DNA of 64,000 nt, from positions 837,158-901,157 of the forward strand of contig NZ_LN852695.1 in NCBI RefSeq assembly GCF_001244545.1, read 5' to 3'. This DNA is from Candidatus Stoquefichus sp. SB1. Lineage in GTDB: Bacteria > Bacillota_I > Bacilli_A > Erysipelotrichales > Coprobacillaceae. Each line of letters starts with the position of its first letter. The stretch's first letter is position 1. The translations under genes and the position numbers were made by a program. The notes below the pieces were generated by a model that had not been told where the DNA came from, did no database searches, and saw nothing but the letters and a program-made list of their open reading frames with translations. This document shows, piece after piece, positions 18,191 through 26,138 of the stretch.

Positions 18191-18733
18191 ATGAAAGTCA
18201 TTGAACCATCAGTGATACATCATATTCAAAATGGTGTATTAGAAGGTAAAGATGTAGAAAGTTACACAAAAAAATATCATGAAGTGAAATATCTTTATGA
18301 AAATCAAAGAGATGATGACCCTGTTGTTTATGAGGTTTATTCATATTCAAAAGGGGCAGATGTTTTAGGAAATCTAAACTGGGGATTAACAGTATTAAAA
18401 CCGGTTTATTCTCATGATGAATGTAATATGACAAAAGGTCATTTTCATTCTTTAAAAGATTGTGCAGAAATTTATTTTGGAATTGCTGGTCAGGGTCTTT
18501 TGTTATTGATGGATGATACAGGGTATACATGGGCTGAAAAGGTTTATGAAGGTTCTTTGCATCATATTGATGGAACAATTGCCCATAGACTCGTCAATAT
18601 TGGTGAAGAGGATTTAAAAGTTGGTGCCTGTTGGCCAACATCAGCGGGACATGATTACGCTGCTATAGAAACAAGAGAATTTGGTTATAGAGTTTTTAAG
18701 AAAAATGGTCAGATAGAATTTAAAGAAAGATAG
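18191..18733 (+). CDS. Cupin-type glucose-6-phosphate isomerase-like protein, short form
   Basis: A 180-residue protein close in size to the archaeal cupin phosphoglucose isomerases. It has GHFHSLKDCAEIYFGIAGQG (two His and Glu ligands) and SLHHIDGTIAHRLVN in the second cupin half. It presumably isomerises a hexose-6-phosphate released by the GH1 enzymes of the locus. It is preceded by AGGAGGT. Two cupin isomerase-like genes in tandem may act on different sugars or as one complex. Confidence 0.8.
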   Translation: MKVIEPSVIHHIQNGVLEGKDVESYTKKYHEVKYLYENQRDDDPVVYEVYSYSKGADVLGNLNWGLTVLKPVYSHDECNMTKGHFHSLKDCAEIYFGIAGQGLLLLMDDTGYTWAEKVYEGSLHHIDGTIAHRLVNIGEEDLKVGACWPTSAGHDYAAIETREFGYRVFKKNGQIEFKER

Positions 18734-18745
18734 GAATGAGAATTT

Positions 18746-20461
18746 ATGAATTATGATAAATATCCAGAAACTAAAATTGTAGGTTTTGATAAAGATGTAT
18801 TTTCTGATGAGAAGGCAATTGCCCAAGAATTATCTGATTTAAATAAAAAAACTGATTATTGTTTGACAGTCGAATGTTATCCTGGTGTTAATGATGAAGT
18901 TTTAGAAATGATTCAAAATATTTATGATCCTGAAATTATTATTTGCAGTGAAGATATTTTCTATGATAAAGATACTTTAAATCGCTTGATGAAATCACAT
19001 TTGACTGAGGATCGTGTGCGAGGTGTGATGTACTATGGACAAATGGAAGACTTTGTGGATATTCAAAAACAAAATGAGATAAAGAAAGTTCTATCATCAC
19101 ATAAGCGTATTCTTGTATATGGTGTAGGAGCAAGTTTGATTTCACAAGGAGATACGTACATTTATTGTGATATGGCTCGCTGGGAAATTCAATGTCGATA
19201 TCGTCAAGGGATGCCAAACTTTAAGCAGGATAATCAGAATGAAGATGCATTAAAGAAAAATAAACGTGGATTCTTTATAGAATGGCGTATTGCTGATAAG
19301 CAAAAAATGAAAATGTTTGATAAGGTGGATTATTTCATTGACAGTAATATAATTGGAAAACCAAAAATGGTGACTGGTCAAGCACTCAGAGAAGGATTGA
19401 AACAAATCGTTAAGCGTCCATTTCGATTGGTTCCATACTTTGATCCAGGTGTTTGGGGTGGTCAATGGATGAAAGAAGTTTGTGGTCTTGATCAATCTGC
19501 TGATAATTTTGCTTGGAGTTTTGATGGTGTCCCAGAAGAAAATAGTTTATATTTACGATTTGGTGATACACGTATTGAAGTTCCTGCCATGGATTTGGTT
19601 TTATACCAACCAAAAGAACTTTTAGGAATGAAGAATTATTGTCGTTTTGGGGCTGAATTTCCTATTCGATTTGATTTTCTAGATACAATAGGAGGACAAA
19701 ACTTGAGTTTACAAGTTCATCCTTTAACAGAATATATTAAATCCCATTTTGGGATGACTTATACTCAAGATGAAAGTTATTATATTTTAGATAGTCAGCC
19801 AGGTGGTGGTGTGTATTTAGGACAGAAGGAAAATATTGATCCAGAAAAGATGATTGATGATTTAAAACAAGCACAAAAAGGAGAAAAAACTTTTGATGCT
19901 GATCAGTATATAAACTTCTTTGAAGCAAAAAAACATGATCATTTTCTCATTCCTGCAGGAACAGTCCATTGTTCATCTTCAAACTGTATGGTTTTAGAAA
20001 TTAGTGCGACACCATATATTTTTACTTTTAAATTATGGGATTGGGATCGATTAGGATTGGACGGCCTCCCTCGTCCTATTCATATCGATGATGGTGAAAA
20101 AAATATTCAGTGGGATCGCACAACACCATGGGTAGAAGAAAATCTTGTGAATAATATTCAAGTCATCCATGATAGTGATGATTATTTAGAAGAAAAAACA
20201 GGTTTGCATGAGTTGGAATTTATAGAGACAAGACGATTTACAACGCAGCAAAAAACATATCACCAGTGTCAAGAAGGGGTGCATGTGCTTAATCTTGTGG
20301 AAGGAACACAGGCGGTTATCGAAAGTCCTACCCAAGCTTTTGAACCATTTGTTGTGCATTATGCTGAAACATTTATTCTTCCAAGTGCTGTACAAGAATA
20401 TACAATACGACCTTATGATAGTGAAGAAACAATTAAATTTATTAAAGCTTATGTGAGATAG
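18746..20461 (+). CDS. Two-domain class I mannose-6-phosphate isomerase-like protein
   Basis: A 571-residue protein. Residues about 220-571 resemble class I phosphomannose isomerase, with zinc-site motifs LSLQVHP (Gln323, His325), DESYYIL and IPAGTVHC. The first ~220 residues form a separate conserved-looking domain (RILVYGVGASLI, then CDMARWEIQCRYRQG and RGFFIEWRIADKQK) resembling a nucleoside-kinase or phosphotransferase fold without a recognisable P-loop. The core reaction would be mannose-6-phosphate to fructose-6-phosphate. The function of the N-terminal part is unknown. It is the third isomerase-type gene in a row. Confidence 0.8.
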   Translation: MNYDKYPETKIVGFDKDVFSDEKAIAQELSDLNKKTDYCLTVECYPGVNDEVLEMIQNIYDPEIIICSEDIFYDKDTLNRLMKSHLTEDRVRGVMYYGQMEDFVDIQKQNEIKKVLSSHKRILVYGVGASLISQGDTYIYCDMARWEIQCRYRQGMPNFKQDNQNEDALKKNKRGFFIEWRIADKQKMKMFDKVDYFIDSNIIGKPKMVTGQALREGLKQIVKRPFRLVPYFDPGVWGGQWMKEVCGLDQSADNFAWSFDGVPEENSLYLRFGDTRIEVPAMDLVLYQPKELLGMKNYCRFGAEFPIRFDFLDTIGGQNLSLQVHPLTEYIKSHFGMTYTQDESYYILDSQPGGGVYLGQKENIDPEKMIDDLKQAQKGEKTFDADQYINFFEAKKHDHFLIPAGTVHCSSSNCMVLEISATPYIFTFKLWDWDRLGLDGLPRPIHIDDGEKNIQWDRTTPWVEENLVNNIQVIHDSDDYLEEKTGLHELEFIETRRFTTQQKTYHQCQEGVHVLNLVEGTQAVIESPTQAFEPFVVHYAETFILPSAVQEYTIRPYDSEETIKFIKAYVR

Positions 20462-20468
20462 AGATAAA

Positions 20469-21095
20469 ATGAAGAAATACTTTATAATAAGTTTGGGATT
20501 TATAATTGTAGGAATTGGTTTTGCTTTTACATTAAAAGCAAATGTTGGAGTTGGAGCATGGGATGCGTTGAGCGCATCCCTAAACTCTCTTACTGGTATT
20601 GAAGTTGGAACGTTAGGAATGATTTTAAATATTGCTTGTGTTTTTGGTCAAATGATTATCTTAAGAAAAGAATTTAAACTTATTCAAATCTTACAAATTC
20701 CTTTCAGTATTTTACTTGGAATAGTCATTAACTATGTCCTATATGATATTCTTATATTTCCATTTGATTCTTTTGCTGGTGGGATTGTTATGTATATTGT
20801 CTCTACTGAGATATGTGTAATTGGAGTTGCTTTAATTATGGTGTTAGATGAAGTCACTTTTGCTTTAGAAGGATTTTGTAATGCACTCACAAAAGTGATT
20901 CCATTACAATTTCATGTGATTAGACAATTTGCTGATATCTTTTCGCTTGTTGTGATTATCATAATGACTCTTCTTATGGATATTCCTTGGTCAATAGGCG
21001 TTGGAACGGTTATAGGCATGATTATATTTGGACCAAGTTTAGGAATGTTTATGAAGTTATTTCAAAAGATACTTATAAAAGAGATAAGCGTATAA
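20469..21095 (+). CDS. YczE/YyaS/YitT-like membrane protein
   Basis: A 208-residue integral membrane protein with about five to six hydrophobic segments. The opening IVGIGFAFTLKANVGVGAWDAL and the later GVGTVIGMIIFGPSLG are typical of the YczE/YitT group. The family has no firmly established transport substrate. Being inside the sugar operon (7 bp after the isomerase, 11 bp before a GH1 gene), it could be an accessory permease. Function is not assigned. Confidence 0.8.
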   Translation: MKKYFIISLGFIIVGIGFAFTLKANVGVGAWDALSASLNSLTGIEVGTLGMILNIACVFGQMIILRKEFKLIQILQIPFSILLGIVINYVLYDILIFPFDSFAGGIVMYIVSTEICVIGVALIMVLDEVTFALEGFCNALTKVIPLQFHVIRQFADIFSLVVIIIMTLLMDIPWSIGVGTVIGMIIFGPSLGMFMKLFQKILIKEISV

Positions 21096-21106
21096 AGGAG
21101 AAGAAT

Positions 21107-22537
21107 ATGATACATAAAACATTAACAAAATTTCCGTGTGATTTTCTATGGGGTGCGAGTACTTCTGCTTATCAAGTAGAGGGCGCTAATCTTGTTGATG
21201 GTAAAGGTCCATCATGTCAAGATGTGAAAGAAGTTCCAGAAGGAACATCGGATTTAACAGTTTGTTCTGATCACTATCACCGTTATAAAGATGATATAGC
21301 TTTAATGGCACAAATGGGGTTGAAAACATATCGTTTTTCAATTTCGTGGTCGAGAATTTTACCAGAAGGTACTGGTAAAATTAATCCTAAAGGAATAGAA
21401 TTCTATAATCATTTGATAGATGAATGTTTAAAATATAATATTATTCCATTTGTGACAATGTTTCATTTTGATATGCCTGCGGCACTTGATGAAAAAGGAA
21501 GTTGGAGTTGCCCAGAGTCTGTAGAATGGTTTGTTGAATTTGCAAGAGTCCTCTTTAAAAACTTTGGTGATAGGGTCAAATATTGGCTGACAATCAATGA
21601 ACAAAACATGCTGACTTTAGCGGGTTCGGTGATTGGAACACTGCGTTTGCCAAAAGGATGCACAAATGTAATGAAAGAAATTTATCAACAAAATCATCAT
21701 ATGCTAGTTGCTCAGGCAAAAGTGATGGCTTTATGTCATGAAATGCTTCCTGATGCAAAAATTGGTCCAGCACCAAATATCTCATTAGTATATCCTGCAA
21801 CATGTAAACCAGAAGATGTGATTGCTGCGCAAAATTGTAATGCTATTAGGAATTGGTTATATCTAGATGCAGCAGTTTATGGCATTTATAATAATCTTGT
21901 ATGGGCATATCTTGAAGAAAATGATGCTTGTCCTCAATTTGCTGTTGGTGATGAGGAGGCACTCAAGAATGGACATCCAGATTTTATTGGCTTTAACTAT
22001 TATAATACAGCAACTTGTCAAGAAAGTGATGGAACAGAAACTGAGGATCCTGTTGCTAATCAACAAACGACAGGTGGCGTTGCAGGGTTATATCGTGCTT
22101 ATAGGAATGAACATTTACCAAAGACAGAGTTTGGTTGGGAAATAGATCCGGTCGGTTTTAGAGGAACAATTCGTGAAATGTATTCTCGATATAGATTGCC
22201 AATGCTTGTCTGTGAAAATGGTATTGGTGCTTATGATCGATTGATTAATGGGAGAATCCATGATGTTTATCGCATTCAATATCTTAGGGAACATATTAAA
22301 CAAATTCAATTAGTAATGAGTGATGGTTGTGAAATGATGGGATATTGTCCTTGGTCAGCAATTGATTTGATTTCGACACATGAAGGTATGGTGAAGCGTT
22401 ATGGTTTCATCTATGTAGATAGAGATGAATTTGATTTGAAGACATTAGAACGTTATAAAAAAGATTCGTTTTATTGGTATAGGAAGGTCATTACAACGCA
22501 AGGTCAAGATTTAACAGATGATTTTGAGGTGGAATAG
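21107..22537 (+). CDS. 6-phospho-beta-glucosidase/galactosidase, glycoside hydrolase family 1
   Basis: A 476-residue GH1 enzyme with LWGASTSAYQVEGA, acid/base Glu165 (TINEQNML), nucleophile Glu370 (VCENGIGA), and the full 6-phosphate signature STHEGMVKRYGFIYVD (Ser, Lys, Tyr spaced as in LacG). It would cleave phosphorylated beta-glycosides in the cytoplasm. The start at 21107 follows AAAGGAG; the upstream in-frame extension overlaps the membrane protein gene and is not coding. It is the second GH1 of the locus, and the one with the canonical phosphate pocket. Confidence 0.93.
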   Translation: MIHKTLTKFPCDFLWGASTSAYQVEGANLVDGKGPSCQDVKEVPEGTSDLTVCSDHYHRYKDDIALMAQMGLKTYRFSISWSRILPEGTGKINPKGIEFYNHLIDECLKYNIIPFVTMFHFDMPAALDEKGSWSCPESVEWFVEFARVLFKNFGDRVKYWLTINEQNMLTLAGSVIGTLRLPKGCTNVMKEIYQQNHHMLVAQAKVMALCHEMLPDAKIGPAPNISLVYPATCKPEDVIAAQNCNAIRNWLYLDAAVYGIYNNLVWAYLEENDACPQFAVGDEEALKNGHPDFIGFNYYNTATCQESDGTETEDPVANQQTTGGVAGLYRAYRNEHLPKTEFGWEIDPVGFRGTIREMYSRYRLPMLVCENGIGAYDRLINGRIHDVYRIQYLREHIKQIQLVMSDGCEMMGYCPWSAIDLISTHEGMVKRYGFIYVDRDEFDLKTLERYKKDSFYWYRKVITTQGQDLTDDFEVE

Positions 22538-23446
22538 ATGGATGAAAAAATATATTTAACATTAGATATAGGTGGTAGTGCAATTAAATATGCACTAATG
22601 GATGATCACATAATTTTTTTAGAGAAAGGAAGTATATCAGCCCCTCGTGAAAGTTTGAATGAATTTTTAGAATCTATTGATTCAATCTATAAAAGATATA
22701 AAGATCAAATTTGTGGTATAGGTATCTCTATGCCAGGCGTAATTAATCCGAAAATAGGTTTTGCAAAAACCGGTGGAGCTTTTTCCTTTATTAAAAATAT
22801 GAATCTTGTTGAAATGTTGCAAAAAAGAATACCTTTGCCAATCACAATTGGAAATGATGCGAAATGTGCAGCTAATGCAGAAATTGGATTTGGATGTTTG
22901 CAGGGGATAGATGATGCTGTGGTAATTGTTCTTGGAACTGGTATAGGTGGGTGTTTAGTCATTGATGGAAAAATTCATATTGGCAAATCGTTCGCTTCAG
23001 GAGAATTTTCATGCATTAGTACATCGAAATACTGTATAGAGTCTGACATAGATGATTGGTGTCAGGAAAATGGAGTTACTGGATTGCTACATTCAGTACA
23101 AAAGTCAATGAACACAACACAGGAATATACTGGAAAAGAAATATTTGAAATGGCTAATCATAACAATTTTGATGTTTTAAAAGGAATTGATGATTTTTGT
23201 AATAAGCTAGTGCGTCAAATATTTAACTTACAGGCAATATTTGATCCACAAGTGATAGCTATTGGAGGAGGTATTTCTCAGCAATCCATATTAAGAGAAT
23301 GTATAAATAAGCATATTGATAGAATGTATAACTATTATCAAAATAATGGGTACCCATTGAATAAGCCGGAAGTTGTGATATGTCATTTTGGTAATGATGC
23401 AAATCTTATAGGTGCACTGTTCCAACTTCAAAGTATAATAAAATAA
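22538..23446 (+). CDS. ROK-family sugar kinase
   Basis: A 302-residue ROK protein with the phosphate loop LTLDIGGSAIKYALMD, the sugar-binding ITIGNDAKCAANAE (catalytic Asp) and the ATP-binding VVIVLGTGIGGCLVIDG. The usual ROK zinc motif (CxCGxxGCxE) is absent; the region reads GEFSCISTSKYCIES. Candidates are a beta-glucoside kinase (BglK type) or a glucokinase for sugar freed by the GH1 enzymes. It starts directly after the stop of the GH1 gene, with GAGGTGG upstream. It is the last gene of the operon. Confidence 0.85.
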   Translation: MDEKIYLTLDIGGSAIKYALMDDHIIFLEKGSISAPRESLNEFLESIDSIYKRYKDQICGIGISMPGVINPKIGFAKTGGAFSFIKNMNLVEMLQKRIPLPITIGNDAKCAANAEIGFGCLQGIDDAVVIVLGTGIGGCLVIDGKIHIGKSFASGEFSCISTSKYCIESDIDDWCQENGVTGLLHSVQKSMNTTQEYTGKEIFEMANHNNFDVLKGIDDFCNKLVRQIFNLQAIFDPQVIAIGGGISQQSILRECINKHIDRMYNYYQNNGYPLNKPEVVICHFGNDANLIGALFQLQSIIK

Positions 23447-23472
23447 TTAACTTGTCATGCGAAAGTCTATAT

Positions 23473-23506
23473 ACATCTTGTGTTTACACAAGATGTGTTT
23501 TTTTTT
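23473..23506 (+). terminator. Terminator of the sugar locus
   Basis: An 11-bp stem (23473-23483 with 23486-23496) is followed by a run of nine T. The T-run leads straight into the first TTTAGTAAA site of the gal promoter region. Confidence 0.9.
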
Positions 23507-23556
23507 AGTAAATAAATCAAAATAATTTACTAATAAAGTATAATTATTTTACTAAA
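23504..23556. promoter_or_regulatory. Three operator-like sites (TTTACTAAA/TTTAGTAAA) at exact 22-bp spacing
   Basis: TTTAGTAAA (23504), TTTACTAAT (23526) and TTTACTAAA (23548) start precisely 22 bp apart, about two helical turns, just upstream of the galT promoter. Same-face spacing suggests cooperative binding by a dimeric regulator, perhaps a LacI/GalR protein encoded elsewhere. Confidence 0.5.
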
Positions 23557-23561
23557 TATTA

Positions 23562-23589
23562 TTGACTTTGTTTATTGACATGATAAAAT
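23562..23589 (+). promoter_or_regulatory. Promoter of galT-galM-galK
   Basis: TTGACT (23562-23567), a 16-bp spacer and TAAAAT (23584-23589) with an extended TGA. A second TTGACA at 23575 is too close to the ribosome site to serve. Confidence 0.65.
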
Positions 23590-23616
23590 AATAATGAGAA
23601 AAAGGAGTGAGGAAGA

Positions 23617-25122
23617 ATGATTCAGTTTGAAATCAATAGGTTAATTCGTTTTGGGTTAGATCATGAAATGATTGAGCAAGAAGATGTTGATTATTCTGTT
23701 AATTTATTATTAGATTTATTTCAATTAGATAGCTTTGAAAAACAAGAGGTTCATGAATTTTTACCTGAAGCAACACCAATATTAGAAAAAATGTTAGATT
23801 ATGCTGTTGAAAAAGGATTGATTGAAAATAATATGACAGCTAAAGATTTATTTGATACACGTATTATGAATTGCATTATGCCTAGACCAAGTGAAGTGAT
23901 TAAAAAATTTAATGAATTGTATCAACAAAATCCTGAACTTGCAACAAATCATTATTATCAGTTATCCATAGCATCAAATTATATTCGTAAAAGTCGTACT
24001 GATAAAAATATTCGTTTTAAAAAATTTTATAAATATGGACAATATGAAATCACTATTAATTTATCTAAACCTGAAAAAGATCCACAAGAGATAGCAAAAG
24101 CTAAATTAGTCAAATCAAGTGGATATCCACAGTGTTTGTTATGTAAAGAAAATGTTGGATTTAGTGGTGATTTCAATCGAGCAGCCAGACAAACACATCG
24201 TATCATTCCAGTGATGTTAGACAATAGTCAATATTATATACAATATTCGCCATATGTTTATTATAATGAACATTGTATTGTTTTAAACAAAGAACATCAG
24301 CCAATGGTTATCAATAAAGAGACATTTACTCATTTGCTGACTTTTATTGAACAGTTTCCTCATTATATGTTAGGGTCTAATGCTGATTTACCTATTGTAG
24401 GAGGTTCTATTTTATCGCACGATCATTTTCAAGGTGGCAGATATACATTTCCTATTGAAGGAGCAGAAGTGATTCAAACAATGAAGTTTGCTCAATATCC
24501 AAATTTAAGAATTGAAATTATGCGATGGCCATTATCTACTATTCGTATGACATCGCCAAGTAAACAGGAAATGATTGATTTTGCAAATAAAACACTAAAT
24601 TGCTGGAAAAACTATTCGAATCCAGATTTAAATATTATATCTCATAGTGGTAAAGTCTCTCATAATACAATTACACCTATTGCAAGAATGAAAAAAGGCG
24701 AATATCAAATGGAGCTGGTTTTACGTAATAATCGAACAACAGAAGAATATCCTGATGGTATTTTTCACCCACATCAAAATCTTCATCACATTAAAAAAGA
24801 AAATATTGGTTTAATAGAAGTCATGGGATTAGCGATTTTGCCAGCTCGATTAAAAGATGAACTTTTCTTACTAAGAGAATGTTTGCTTGGTAAAAAGAAT
24901 ATCAATGATTATGAAATTTTACAAAAACATCGATTATGGTATGAAGATATTAAAGAAAATAATATAATAAAAGAAGAAAGTATTGATGATCTTTTGGCGG
25001 ATGAATTAACGAAGAAATTTGTTTGTGTTTTAGAAGATGCAGGCGTTTTTAAAATGAATGAGGAAGGAATTGATTCGTTTATTCATTTTGTGAAATCAAT
25101 TGATGAATGGGAGGAAAAATAA
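23617..25122 (+). CDS. galT: Galactose-1-phosphate uridylyltransferase, Firmicute class II
   Basis: A 501-residue enzyme of the GalT class found in Firmicutes, longer than the ~350-residue E. coli type. The active-site motif ILSHDHFQGG has the histidine pair at residues 268 and 270. CLLCKENVGFSGD provides a Cys-rich segment. It transfers UMP from UDP-glucose to galactose-1-phosphate in the Leloir pathway. Its stop overlaps the galM start by one base. A separate galE would be needed and is not in the window. Confidence 0.95.
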   Translation: MIQFEINRLIRFGLDHEMIEQEDVDYSVNLLLDLFQLDSFEKQEVHEFLPEATPILEKMLDYAVEKGLIENNMTAKDLFDTRIMNCIMPRPSEVIKKFNELYQQNPELATNHYYQLSIASNYIRKSRTDKNIRFKKFYKYGQYEITINLSKPEKDPQEIAKAKLVKSSGYPQCLLCKENVGFSGDFNRAARQTHRIIPVMLDNSQYYIQYSPYVYYNEHCIVLNKEHQPMVINKETFTHLLTFIEQFPHYMLGSNADLPIVGGSILSHDHFQGGRYTFPIEGAEVIQTMKFAQYPNLRIEIMRWPLSTIRMTSPSKQEMIDFANKTLNCWKNYSNPDLNIISHSGKVSHNTITPIARMKKGEYQMELVLRNNRTTEEYPDGIFHPHQNLHHIKKENIGLIEVMGLAILPARLKDELFLLRECLLGKKNINDYEILQKHRLWYEDIKENNIIKEESIDDLLADELTKKFVCVLEDAGVFKMNEEGIDSFIHFVKSIDEWEEK

Positions 25123-26138
25123 TGATTAAAGTAATAGAAAGATTAGCAGATGGTATTGATATTCTTTCAATGAAAAGTGAACAAATAGAAGTTGTTGTTT
25201 CTAATTATGGTTGTACAATTATGAAAGTTTATATGCAAGATAAACATGGACATATTGATGATGTTGTTTTAGGATATGATGATTTTACATGTTATCAGAC
25301 ATTAGATGCTTATTTAGGTGCATTGGTTGGAAGAATTGCCAATCGCATTGGAAAAGGACAATTTTGCTTAAATGGTAAAGAATATCATTTGGCTATTAAT
25401 AATGGACCCAATCATTTACATGGAGGAATAAAAGGATTTAGTTATCAAATCTTTGATTATCAGATTGTTGATGAAAAGACAATTGTTTTCCATTATTTAT
25501 CAAAAGATGGTGAAGAAGGTTATCCAGGTGACTTAGATTTTAAAGCGATTTATCATCTAGAAGGAGATACACTTACTATCAGATACTTAGCAACAACTAG
25601 TCAAGATACAATTATTAATATTACAAACCATTCTTATTTTAACTTGTCTGGTAAACAGGAAAATATTTATCATCATTTATTAACAGTTCAGGCAGATCAA
25701 TTTGCTTGTATTGATGGTGATGGCTTACCAACTGGTGAAATAAGAGCAGTAAAAGATACGCCGTTTGATTTTAGAACTCCGGCTTTGATTGGAGAGCGTG
25801 TAGAGAAGCAAGATGAGCAATTGTTATTAGGAAAAGGTTTTGATCATCCTTTTCTCTTTACAGCAAAAGAAAATCAGGTTGTTTTAGAACATCAGCAAAC
25901 AGGTAGAAGATTAACAGTTTCAACGACATTACCTGGAGCACAAATATATACAGCAAATTACTTAGATGGTCGAATGGGTAAATATGGACAACATTATTTT
26001 GAAAGAGATGCAGTATGTATTGAAACTCAAAATCTACCAGATGCAATTCATTTAGAAAAAAATCCAACAACAATTTTAAAGAAAGGTGAAACTTATGATG
26101 AAACAACATCATATAAGTTTGAGGTTATTAAAGGATGA
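25122..26138 (+). CDS. galM: Aldose 1-epimerase (mutarotase)
   Basis: A 338-residue galactose mutarotase. Features include LGALVGRIANRIG with GPNHLHGGIKGF (catalytic His region), ITNHSYFNLSG, and the C-terminal AVCIETQNLPDAIH with the catalytic Glu. It converts beta- to alpha-D-galactose for galactokinase. The start is 25122, not the ATG at 25107, because GGGAGG at 25109-25114 is its ribosome site. The TAATG junction couples it to galT, and it overlaps galK by 4 bases. Confidence 0.95.
   Translation: MIKVIERLADGIDILSMKSEQIEVVVSNYGCTIMKVYMQDKHGHIDDVVLGYDDFTCYQTLDAYLGALVGRIANRIGKGQFCLNGKEYHLAINNGPNHLHGGIKGFSYQIFDYQIVDEKTIVFHYLSKDGEEGYPGDLDFKAIYHLEGDTLTIRYLATTSQDTIINITNHSYFNLSGKQENIYHHLLTVQADQFACIDGDGLPTGEIRAVKDTPFDFRTPALIGERVEKQDEQLLLGKGFDHPFLFTAKENQVVLEHQQTGRRLTVSTTLPGAQIYTANYLDGRMGKYGQHYFERDAVCIETQNLPDAIHLEKNPTTILKKGETYDETTSYKFEVIKG

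Noticed and set aside
17526-18578. Long minus-strand ORFs rich in His and Gln (112 and 126 residues)
   Set aside because: They are antisense to the two cupin genes, lack ribosome sites and have shadow-like composition.
20987-21106. Upstream extension of the second 6-phospho-beta-glucosidase
   Set aside because: It lies inside the membrane-protein gene in another frame and lacks a ribosome site; AAAGGAG precedes the ATG at 21107.
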